From the NCBI GenBank assembly GCA_903854075.1, contig CAINVI010000116.1, forward strand, positions 1 through 19,147: a DNA stretch of 19,147 nucleotides, written 5' to 3'. The notes below the pieces were generated by a model. The model made no database searches. It saw only the letters and a list, made by a program, of their open reading frames with translations, and was not told the DNA's origin. Shown here one piece after another: positions 1-6,863 of this stretch. The DNA comes from Candidatus Pollutiaquabacter sp. (GTDB lineage Bacteria; Bacteroidota; Bacteroidia; AKYH767-A; 2013-40CM-41-45). The translations under genes and the position numbers were made by a program. Each line of letters starts with the position of its first letter. Positions within the stretch are counted from its first letter, which is position 1.

Positions 1-783
1 CAATAACATACTTTTAATCGTTCCGTCGGCACGGATACCGTGCTGACGAATCTTCTGAATATTCAATGCCAGCTCCTCCATAAGTCGGTCGCGCTCTGCA
101 GGATCCTGCTCGTTTTTCAACTCATCGATGATATCCTGAGTCAGGGAAGAGAAATTGATAACGAAATTCAGCGGATTCTGGATCTCATGCGCAATACCGG
201 CTGTCAGCTGTACTAACGAAGCCATTTTTTCCGACATAATCAGTTGTTGCTGGGTCGATTTCAGCTTATCTAAGGCCTCTTTCAACTCTAGATTTCGCTC
301 GTGCAGATCTTTCGTACGTTCATTTACCAGCGCCGACAGTTCTTCTTCGCGGTGCAATAAAGACTCCACCAATTTGAAGTTCTGGCTACGCAATCGCTGA
401 GTGAGCAATCCGATCATCTTTTCGACCATATCCGGCCGATCTTTCAACAAACGAAAAAATGATTCGCGGTTGATCAGTAGAAAATCCGTCTCTTCCAGCG
501 TAGTAACCGTCATAGAACGCGGACCGCGATCCAGCAAGGCCAGCTCACCAACAATATCTCCGGACTTTATTTCTGCTACAATTTGCTCGTCATCGTGAAT
601 CTTTACCGAACCTTTGGTAATGATATATAAACAATCGCCATCATCCCCCTTTTTAATGATCACTGCTCCTTGAGGATAGGTGACGGTATCACTTTGCTGA
701 ACTAACCGTTCTATCAGCTCAATCGGAAGCGGTGCAAACAGATCCGTCTTTTGAAGGATTCCAGGAATTTTACCGGTAAGCAT
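1..783 (-). CDS. Cyclic-nucleotide-binding-domain sensor histidine kinase (3' end outside window)
   Basis: Partial gene: 261 codons are visible from an ATG at 783 with no stop before the left edge, so the catalytic ATPase domain lies outside. Residues about 10-130 form a Crp-like cyclic-nucleotide-binding domain. The phosphate-binding cassette reads GELALLDRGPRS (79-90), keeping the Glu (E80) and Arg (R89) that contact the cyclic nucleotide in this family. A charged helical, probably coiled-coil stretch (about 135-185) follows, then a HisKA dimerisation domain whose H-box AGIAHEIQNPLNF puts the phospho-accepting histidine at H199. There is no signal peptide or membrane segment, so a cytosolic sensor kinase is inferred. 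The start is chosen because an in-frame stop lies five codons upstream and the domain begins right after the ATG. The gene follows argS on the same strand after 70 bp and has its own candidate promoter in that gap. Ligand and cognate regulator cannot be told from here. Confidence 0.88.
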   Translation of the reverse strand, partial: MLTGKIPGILQKTDLFAPLPIELIERLVQQSDTVTYPQGAVIIKKGDDGDCLYIITKGSVKIHDDEQIVAEIKSGDIVGELALLDRGPRSMTVTTLEETDFLLINRESFFRLLKDRPDMVEKMIGLLTQRLRSQNFKLVESLLHREEELSALVNERTKDLHERNLELKEALDKLKSTQQQLIMSEKMASLVQLTAGIAHEIQNPLNFVINFSSLTQDIIDELKNEQDPAERDRLMEELALNIQKIRQHGIRADGTIKSMLL

Positions 784-814
784 ATCGTCGTAATTTTAGA
801 GGAATAGCGTCTAC

Positions 815-848
815 CAAATATAGTAAAATCAACACACGTGGATGACAA
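815..848 (-). promoter_or_regulatory. Candidate Bacteroidota-type promoter for the histidine kinase
   Basis: On the minus strand the gap between argS and the kinase contains TATATTTG (positions 822-815), an exact match to the Bacteroidota -7 consensus TAnnTTTG. A TTG lies 23 nt upstream (848-846), at the long end of the 17-23 nt spacing I recall for Flavobacterium promoters. Transcription would start near 808 and leave a leader of about 25 nt before the kinase ATG. The match is seen in the sequence; activity is inferred. Confidence 0.42.
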
Positions 849-853
849 CGCGC

Positions 854-2665
854 TTACATCCTTTCCGGAACGTTAATTCCCAGTAAGCGGGTACCTTCTT
901 TAAGGGTTTCGGCGACCATTCCGGCTAGCTTAAGACGGAAGGCGGAAATAGCCGGCGATTGATCATCAACGATAACATGATCATGATAAAAATGATTGAA
1001 TGCCTTGGCCAAATCATACACGTGCGCAGCTACCAATGACGGCGAAAGCGCATTCGCTGCATCGGCAATAACTTGTGGATAGGTATACAAAAGTTTCACC
1101 AAGGATCTTTCTGCCGCAGACATTGTATAATCCATCGTCTCCTCGGATGCATTCAACTGCAACGTGGCACCTTTACGTAGTACGGAACGGATCCGGGCAT
1201 ACGTATATTGAATAAAAGGCCCCGTATTTCCATTCAGGTCGATGCTCTCCGCAGGATTGAAAAGCATTCGCTTCTTGGGGTCCACTTTGAGGATAAAATA
1301 TTTTAACGCTCCAAGTCCCAGGTCATGATACAATTGACGGGCTTCTTCATTATCAAAGTCATCGATTTTACCCAGCGCCTTGGTGGCCATCTCGGCTTCT
1401 TCAACAATTTCATGGATAAGATCATCCGCATCGACAACTGTGCCTTCGCGTGACTTCATTTTTCCGGATGGTAAATCAACCATTCCATAAGACAAATGGT
1501 AAATACCATCGGCCCAAGGACGACCCATTTTCCGGAAAATCTCTTTGAGTACTTTGAAATGATAATCTTGTTCGTTCCCCACCACGTAAACTAATCTCGA
1601 CAATGCAGCGAATTCATCGAAACGCAACTGAGCAGTTCCAAGATCCTGCGTAATGTAAACGGAAGTACCATCTGCACGCAGTACTACTTTCTGATCCAGG
1701 CCAACATCCGTCAAATCCACCCAAACCGAACCGTCTTCTTTTCGGAAAAACACACCCTTCTCCAATCCTTCATCAACGAGCTTTTTACCTAAAAGATAAG
1801 TTTCTGATTCGTAATACATTTTGTCGAAATCAACTCCCAGGTTCTTGTAGGTAACCGCAAAGCCATCGTACACCCAACCATTCATTGTTTTCCAAAGTGC
1901 CAATGTTTCCGGATCTCCTGCTTCCCAGGCACGCAGCATATCTTGAATTTCAAGAGTAAGCGGCGCCTGTTTTTCAGCTTCTTCTTTGCCAACACCATCC
2001 TGGACCAACGCTTCGACTTGCTCCTTGAATTTCTTGTCGTAGATGACGTAATACTTTCCAACCAGGTGATCTCCTTTCAATCCCGTGGAAGCAGGCGTTT
2101 CCCCATGACCGAATTTCTTCCAGGCAAGCATCGATTTACAAATATGAATACCGCGGTCATTGACCAGGTTCACCTTCACGACATCATTTCCAGCAGCTTT
2201 CAAAACAGCGGCGACAGAATAACCGAGCAGATTATTGCGAATATGACCGAGGTGAAGCGGCTTGTTGGTGTTCGGCGAAGAATATTCTACCATCAATTTT
2301 TGAGGCGGTGAGAGAAAAGGATTAGTAGCAGGATCAAAGAGCGTGCGAATATCGTGGGCTAAATGACGGTAATAGCGCCACCAGAACTCGGGAGCAATCA
2401 CAAGGTTTAGAAAGCCTTTGACAACATTGAAACGGGCAATCAAATGCTTTTCACGTAGCAATGCCTCACCCAGCATATTGCCACATCCCTCTGGAGCCAT
2501 ACCGGCCGGTTTGGCATACGGAAAAACTACCAGCGTAACATCCCCTTCGAATTCACGCTTGGTCTCCTGAAAAACGACCGACTCCGGTCGGACCGACTGA
2601 TTGAAAAGTTGCTGTAAAGCGGCGGCAACCGCATTTTTCAATTCGGCTTCAAAACGAATATTCAT
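854..2665 (-). CDS. argS: Arginyl-tRNA synthetase
   Basis: Class I aminoacyl-tRNA synthetase (EC 6.1.1.19) that charges tRNA-Arg with arginine using ATP. The 603-aa length is normal. Domains in order: N-terminal tRNA-binding Add-1 region (about 1-95); Rossmann catalytic core with the HIGH-type signature HLGH at 138-141 inside SPNTNKPLHLGHIRNN; a second ATP-binding signature at 402-406 that reads KMKSR instead of KMSK, followed by EGTVVDADDL, a form known in ArgS; and a C-terminal alpha-helical anticodon-binding (DALR) domain from about 480. The gene starts 16 bp after the arginase stop on the same strand, so the two are probably co-transcribed. The ATG at 2665 gives the expected family N-terminus. 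This is an essential housekeeping gene, and nothing appears broken. Confidence 0.97.
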   Translation of the reverse strand: MNIRFEAELKNAVAAALQQLFNQSVRPESVVFQETKREFEGDVTLVVFPYAKPAGMAPEGCGNMLGEALLREKHLIARFNVVKGFLNLVIAPEFWWRYYRHLAHDIRTLFDPATNPFLSPPQKLMVEYSSPNTNKPLHLGHIRNNLLGYSVAAVLKAAGNDVVKVNLVNDRGIHICKSMLAWKKFGHGETPASTGLKGDHLVGKYYVIYDKKFKEQVEALVQDGVGKEEAEKQAPLTLEIQDMLRAWEAGDPETLALWKTMNGWVYDGFAVTYKNLGVDFDKMYYESETYLLGKKLVDEGLEKGVFFRKEDGSVWVDLTDVGLDQKVVLRADGTSVYITQDLGTAQLRFDEFAALSRLVYVVGNEQDYHFKVLKEIFRKMGRPWADGIYHLSYGMVDLPSGKMKSREGTVVDADDLIHEIVEEAEMATKALGKIDDFDNEEARQLYHDLGLGALKYFILKVDPKKRMLFNPAESIDLNGNTGPFIQYTYARIRSVLRKGATLQLNASEETMDYTMSAAERSLVKLLYTYPQVIADAANALSPSLVAAHVYDLAKAFNHFYHDHVIVDDQSPAISAFRLKLAGMVAETLKEGTRLLGINVPERM

Positions 2666-2681
2666 AATCTGTCCGGACTAA

Positions 2682-3620
2682 TTACAATTGGCTGACAACA
2701 CGTTGCAGAATCTCAAAGGTATTCTCTGCCATGAGATTTTCCTTGTCCAGCGTAGGATTTACTTCACAAATTTCAAAACAACATACTTTTTCGTTCTGAA
2801 TTAGTCGAACCAGCAAACTTCCGGCCTCTTTCTCGGTTATTCCGTTCCTAACCGGAGTTCCAGTCCCTTTGGAAATGGAGGAATCCATCGAGTCTACATC
2901 AAAGGAAATATACAGCATGCCGCAACCACTCAGGTGAGCCAACGTGTCACGCGCTATCTTTTCGACACCATTCCGTTTTACCTCTGCGGAGCTGAAAATC
3001 TTGACTTTATGCTTTTTCAGCAAGTATTGTTCTTCCGGCTCCACATCCCGCAAGGAGATGAAAACCAGATCGCGGTAATCGATTTTAGGATAAATATTTC
3101 CTATCCGTTTAACCTTATTCCACCAATCCAGGGTCTCTTTATCCGGCTTATTCATCTTGTTTTGGGCATTATCTTCCCCTAAAACAGCCGCTAACGGCAT
3201 GCCGTGCATGTTCCCCGAAGGCGTCGTCCATGGCGAATGAAGATCTGCGTGAGCGTCAATCCAGATGACTCCGATCCGCTGCTTGGGATGCGCCAGCTTA
3301 ATGCCGGAAATGGTCCCGGCGGCGGTACTGTGATCGCCGGCCAAAACTATTGGAAACTCATTGTTTTTAAGCGAATTACGGACAGTATTAGCTACCCGTT
3401 CCAAAACAACGTGAATTCCTTTTATTCGCTTGGCATACGGACTTCCAGGCGATTCAAATAACAGTTGGTTTTCCGTTTGCACCTCAACACTATCGATTTT
3501 CTTGAACAGGTTACTTCCATAGTCCAAGGCCGCCACTTTGATCGCATCCGGCCCCATACTCGCACCGCGGGTACCTGCCCCAATCTCTGATTTAACCTCT
3601 ATAAACCGAATCTTTTTCAT
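2682..3620 (-). CDS. rocF: Arginase (ureohydrolase family)
   Basis: Hydrolyses L-arginine to ornithine and urea using a binuclear Mn centre (EC 3.5.3.1). The 312-aa protein has the ureohydrolase metal ligands: H97 in AGDHS, D122/H124/D126 in DAHAD, and D241/D243 in SFDVD. Arginase rather than agmatinase is favoured by SGNMHG (135-140, matching the SGNLHG substrate loop of animal arginases), SLRDVEPEEQYLL (189-201), TGTPV (253-257) and the EVNP motif with E286. The usual Asp-Pro after SFDVD is replaced by Asp-Ser (246-247); this is not a metal ligand. The gene is first of a pair with argS 16 bp downstream and is divergent from arginine decarboxylase across a 139-bp gap holding an inverted repeat. 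An agmatinase role would also fit beside a decarboxylase, but the sequence motifs argue against it. Confidence 0.9.
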   Translation of the reverse strand: MKKIRFIEVKSEIGAGTRGASMGPDAIKVAALDYGSNLFKKIDSVEVQTENQLLFESPGSPYAKRIKGIHVVLERVANTVRNSLKNNEFPIVLAGDHSTAAGTISGIKLAHPKQRIGVIWIDAHADLHSPWTTPSGNMHGMPLAAVLGEDNAQNKMNKPDKETLDWWNKVKRIGNIYPKIDYRDLVFISLRDVEPEEQYLLKKHKVKIFSSAEVKRNGVEKIARDTLAHLSGCGMLYISFDVDSMDSSISKGTGTPVRNGITEKEAGSLLVRLIQNEKVCCFEICEVNPTLDKENLMAENTFEILQRVVSQL

Positions 3621-3661
3621 GCTTTTACGGTCAATTTATTTCAGTTGGTACGAGGACGTAA

Positions 3662-3680
3662 AAAGTAAGTTACTTACTTT
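3662..3680. promoter_or_regulatory. Near-perfect inverted repeat between arginase and arginine decarboxylase (candidate operator)
   Basis: The sequence AAAGTAAG-TTA-CTTACTTT has two perfectly complementary 8-bp arms around a 3-nt centre. It sits 42 bp upstream of the arginase ATG and 79 bp upstream of the decarboxylase ATG. The right arm contains TACTTTCG on the plus strand, and the left arm overlaps TACTTTTT on the minus strand; each is one mismatch from the TAnnTTTG -7 element, although no well-spaced TTG was found for either. There is no T-run, so it is not a terminator. The position and symmetry suggest a dimeric regulator site acting on both directions. No known operator consensus is recognised. 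Confidence 0.45.
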
Positions 3681-3759
3681 CGCAAGAATAAACCAATCCG
3701 AGTAACCTGGATTGAACTAAATCCGACAAAAGCACCTACTTCACCGACCAAAGCAGACG

Positions 3760-5163
3760 ATGAAAAACACCTACCGTGACCTGATCGAGCAGACGTTTTA
3801 CTTCCCGCAAGAAGGATTCGAGGTCATCGATAACCAGCTCCATTTTTACGGAATAGACCTGATGGAGATCATCAAGCAGTATGGAACACCGCTTAAAATT
3901 TCCTACCTGCCTAAAATCGGTTCCCAAATTAAGAAAGCGAAACGGATTTTCAATGTGGCGATTGCTAAATCGGATTACAAAGGAAGTTACACCTATTGCT
4001 ATTGTACCAAAAGTTCACATTTTTCCTTCGTCCTGCACGAGGCACTGAAAAATGATATTCACCTGGAAACGTCTTCAGCGTATGACATTCCCATCATCCG
4101 AAGCCTGCTAAACGACAAGAAAATTGATAAAAGCATTTATATCATTTGTAACGGATTCAAGCGACCCCAGTACATCGATGGCATTGCCGGCCTGATTAAT
4201 GATGGCTTCGAAAACGTTATTCCTATTCTTGACAACAAGAACGAACTGGCGAATTACGAAAAGAAGATCAAAGGACGTAAAAAGGTAAAAGTCGGAATTC
4301 GTATTGCCGCTGAAGAGGAACCAAATTTTGAATTCTATACCTCCCGCCTTGGTATTCGTTACGATGAAATTGTAGACTATTACCGGGATCATCTAAAAAA
4401 GAATCCGCGTTTCCAGTTGAAGATGCTCCACTTCTTCATCAACACGGGCATCAAGGACACTGCCTATTACTGGAGCGAACTCAACAAATGCGTTTCGGTC
4501 TATTGTGAACTGAAGAAGATCTGCCCTACGCTCGACTCGCTTGATATCGGCGGCGGATGGCCGGTTCGTCACTCTCTTGGATTTGATTATGATTATGAGT
4601 ACATGGCCGAACAAATCATCCGCCAGATCAAATCAGCCTGCAAATCACAAGGTGTGGACGAACCCAATATCTACTCTGAATTCGGAAGCTTTACGGTCGC
4701 TGAAAGCGGAGCAACCCTCTATTCTATCGTCGACAGTAAACAGCAGAACGACAGCGAGACCTGGTACATGATCGACAGTTCTTTCATTACCACGCTGCCG
4801 GACACCTGGGGAATCAAACAAAAATTCATTTTGCTGGCCATCAACCACTGGAACAAAGACTATACACGCGTAAATATCGGTGGTATAACCTGCGACAGTG
4901 ACGATTATTACAACAACGAATCACACGTAAACCAAGTCTATCTTCCCAACGAAGAAAAGCCCCCCGGAGATCCGCTTTATATCGGCTTCTTCCATACCGG
5001 CGCTTATCAGGAAAGTATAGGCGGCTATGGTGGAATACAACATTGTCTGATTCCGGCGCCTAAGCACGTTATCATTGATCGTGATGAAGACGGTGAAATC
5101 ACTACGCGACTGTTTGCTAAAGAGCAAAGCGCGAAAAACATGTTGAAGATCCTGGGCTATTGA
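3760..5163 (+). CDS. speA: Arginine decarboxylase (type III-fold, PLP-dependent)
   Basis: Decarboxylates arginine to agmatine, the first step of the arginine route to putrescine and spermidine (EC 4.1.1.19). The 467 aa show a PLP-binding alanine-racemase-like barrel. YCYCTKSSHF places the Schiff-base lysine at K84, and HLETSSAYD (101-109) and a DIGGGWP glycine loop for the PLP phosphate follow. TCDSDDYYN in the C-terminal domain carries the catalytic Cys/Asp motif contributed across the dimer, and GAYQ lies near the C-terminus. The protein has the compact Bacteroidota form of about 465 aa, clearly shorter than the roughly 630-660-aa enterobacterial SpeA, and ends in the characteristic ILGY. 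It is transcribed divergently from arginase/argS and ends 14 bp from the convergent mnmD gene. No ornithine-specific features were noticed, but I cannot exclude activity on a related diamino acid. Confidence 0.93.
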   Translation: MKNTYRDLIEQTFYFPQEGFEVIDNQLHFYGIDLMEIIKQYGTPLKISYLPKIGSQIKKAKRIFNVAIAKSDYKGSYTYCYCTKSSHFSFVLHEALKNDIHLETSSAYDIPIIRSLLNDKKIDKSIYIICNGFKRPQYIDGIAGLINDGFENVIPILDNKNELANYEKKIKGRKKVKVGIRIAAEEEPNFEFYTSRLGIRYDEIVDYYRDHLKKNPRFQLKMLHFFINTGIKDTAYYWSELNKCVSVYCELKKICPTLDSLDIGGGWPVRHSLGFDYDYEYMAEQIIRQIKSACKSQGVDEPNIYSEFGSFTVAESGATLYSIVDSKQQNDSETWYMIDSSFITTLPDTWGIKQKFILLAINHWNKDYTRVNIGGITCDSDDYYNNESHVNQVYLPNEEKPPGDPLYIGFFHTGAYQESIGGYGGIQHCLIPAPKHVIIDRDEDGEITTRLFAKEQSAKNMLKILGY

Positions 5164-5177
5164 TTCGAAAGAAAAAA

Positions 5178-5852
5178 TCAAACCTTACTTACGCGGATCA
5201 TTTCCCGTTTTCCCGGAGGCCCTGGTAAGGATTCTACCAACAACCCGGATTTCCGGAACGCTCTCTTAACAGCGCCTTTGGCACAATAGGTAACTAAAAC
5301 GCCCTGCGTATTCAGCATAGCTGATACTTTCGTTAGTACTTCCTCCGACCACAATTCCGGTTGTACTCGTGGACCAAATGCATCGTAATAGATCAAATCA
5401 AAGTGAGTCGTTGGCGAATAGTGCTCAAGACTCACCCGATGCTTCGTCAACTTGAAATTATCGCCAACGGTTATCACACCTTGGTCATCGGCGCTATGAA
5501 GTGTAGCAAATACATCGGCTAATCGCTCGTCACCCAAATCCTGCGGATACGTCAAGTTCCTCCAAATGGAATCAGCCAGCGGAAACGGTTCCACAGTATG
5601 ATAGTCGATGGCGATATCGGTAGGCTGCGCTGCACTATACGTCAATAATGCATTCAGCCCGGTCCCAAATCCGACTTCAAAAATTTTAATCGATCGCGGT
5701 GAACACGAATTGATCAAAAACTGCAGACCGGCATTGATATAAACGAATTTCGATTCTTGAATAGCACCGTGCCGAGAATGATAGCATTCATCTTGCGCTA
5801 TCCATCGCAAGGTCAGTGAACCATCGCCGGTTCGAAAAGGCTCCAGATTCAT
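5178..5852 (-). CDS. mnmD: tRNA (5-methylaminomethyl-2-thiouridine34) methyltransferase, stand-alone MnmD type
   Basis: SAM-dependent methyltransferase predicted to convert nm5s2U34 to mnm5s2U34 in the wobble position of tRNAs for Lys, Glu and Gln. The 224 aa correspond to the methyltransferase half of enterobacterial MnmC, without its FAD-dependent oxidase half. SAM motif I is FEVGFGTGLNAL (58-69). The active-site-side motif is YYDAFGPRVQPELW (155-168), and the C-terminal family signature is TYCAKGAVKRAF (188-199) followed by LPGPPGKREMIR (209-220). It is the last gene of a three-gene operon, starting 3 bp after the transporter stop, and is convergent with the arginine decarboxylase. Without the oxidase domain it would act on the nm5U made by MnmEG with ammonium, as known for other stand-alone MnmD proteins. 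Confidence 0.92.
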   Translation of the reverse strand: MNLEPFRTGDGSLTLRWIAQDECYHSRHGAIQESKFVYINAGLQFLINSCSPRSIKIFEVGFGTGLNALLTYSAAQPTDIAIDYHTVEPFPLADSIWRNLTYPQDLGDERLADVFATLHSADDQGVITVGDNFKLTKHRVSLEHYSPTTHFDLIYYDAFGPRVQPELWSEEVLTKVSAMLNTQGVLVTYCAKGAVKRAFRKSGLLVESLPGPPGKREMIRVSKV

Positions 5853-5855
5853 AGA

Positions 5856-6863
5856 CTACTCCAGGGAATGAGGCTTATTCTTTAGTAGCAGCGGGAGCTT
5901 CCACTCCATCTTTTGAACAAAATCAGTTTTGCGTTCGCTACAATCGCTAATCGTACAAATGGAACATGATCGCGGCAAACAAGGATCCGTATGAATGAAC
6001 AGTTCGACGCGGTTTCCGAAATGATCGCTGACGATTTGTTCCAGCAGCTTCACTTCGCGATGGGATTTCTCCAGGTCATCGTACCATGGCAGCGTCAAGT
6101 GCGCGTCAATATGAATATGTGCTCCATATTTGACAACACGAAGATTATGAATATCAATCCATCGGTCTTTACGTTCCCGGTTGAACACACCGGCAATCTC
6201 TTCCAGTTTCACAAAATCCGCTTCGTCCATTAGGCCGGAGAGTGAATCGCGAACGAGTCGGTAGCCTACAATAAGGATATAAAATCCAAGAATTATCGTC
6301 AGGACTGTATCAATCCAGGCATAGCCTGTTTGGAGTATCAGAAAAATTCCTACTAGCAAACCAACGGAAGACCAGGTGTCAGATAATAAGTGATGGCCAT
6401 CAGCAACGAGTGTATGAGAATGCAGGGCTTTACCTTTTCGTACAAGATACGTACCCATCAGAAAGTTGGCCGCTGCCGCAACCACTGTAATCCAAAGACC
6501 AACATCCATGCGCTGCAACGTGGCAGGATGATACAGCGAATAAATCGCCTTGATAATCATGCCGCCGCCGGCGAAGAAAATCAAACTGCCTTCGAAACCT
6601 ACCGCGATAAATTCCATTTTACCGTGACCATACGGATGATCTTCATCCTTCGGTCGTGCTGCATAGACCAGTGAATACAATCCGAAAGCAGCTGCAACAA
6701 TATTAATAATCGATTCAAATGCATCAGTAAGAATCGCATTGGAATGTGTTACCCAGTATGCCACGAACTTGCCAATGGTCAGCAAAGAGCCCAGGATAAG
6801 GACCTTCCGCATGATGCGGATCTTAAGGTTATTCTCTCTACGTAACTGTTCGAGTGGACTCAT
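5856..6863 (-). CDS. Cation diffusion facilitator (CDF) family transporter
   Basis: Inner-membrane divalent metal efflux protein (Zn2+, Fe2+, Co2+, Mn2+ or Cd2+; specificity unknown) driven by proton antiport. The 335 aa contain about six membrane segments between residues 20 and 205. Family motifs are D47 with E50 in TDAFES of helix 2, the DHPYGHGK loop (75-82) and H158/D162 in DGHHLLSD of helix 5, the last pair being transport-site ligands in YiiP. A cytosolic ferredoxin-like domain (about 210-292) has AHIHIDAH (248-255). It is followed by an unusual cysteine cluster, C295, C300, C303 and C308, next to H291. The gene start overlaps the stop of the Smr gene by ATGA, implying translational coupling, and mnmD follows after 3 bp. 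The canonical second Asp of helix 2 (DxxxD) is absent; the DxxE arrangement may define a subfamily. Confidence 0.92.
   Translation of the reverse strand: MSPLEQLRRENNLKIRIMRKVLILGSLLTIGKFVAYWVTHSNAILTDAFESIINIVAAAFGLYSLVYAARPKDEDHPYGHGKMEFIAVGFEGSLIFFAGGGMIIKAIYSLYHPATLQRMDVGLWITVVAAAANFLMGTYLVRKGKALHSHTLVADGHHLLSDTWSSVGLLVGIFLILQTGYAWIDTVLTIILGFYILIVGYRLVRDSLSGLMDEADFVKLEEIAGVFNRERKDRWIDIHNLRVVKYGAHIHIDAHLTLPWYDDLEKSHREVKLLEQIVSDHFGNRVELFIHTDPCLPRSCSICTISDCSERKTDFVQKMEWKLPLLLKNKPHSLE

Noticed and set aside
155..598. Two adjacent plus-strand open frames in the leftmost region
   Set aside because: They lie antisense to the histidine kinase, which has clear domain motifs on the minus strand; their translations are serine/arginine-rich and match no family.
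2682..3620. Agmatinase (SpeB) as the identity of the ureohydrolase
   Set aside because: Context beside arginine decarboxylase fits, but SGNMHG, SLRDVEPEE, TGTPV and EVNP are arginase-type motifs.
3736..3927. Minus-strand frame spanning the start of the arginine decarboxylase gene
   Set aside because: It is a shadow of the decarboxylase coding sequence, with no recognisable domain and no ribosome-binding context.
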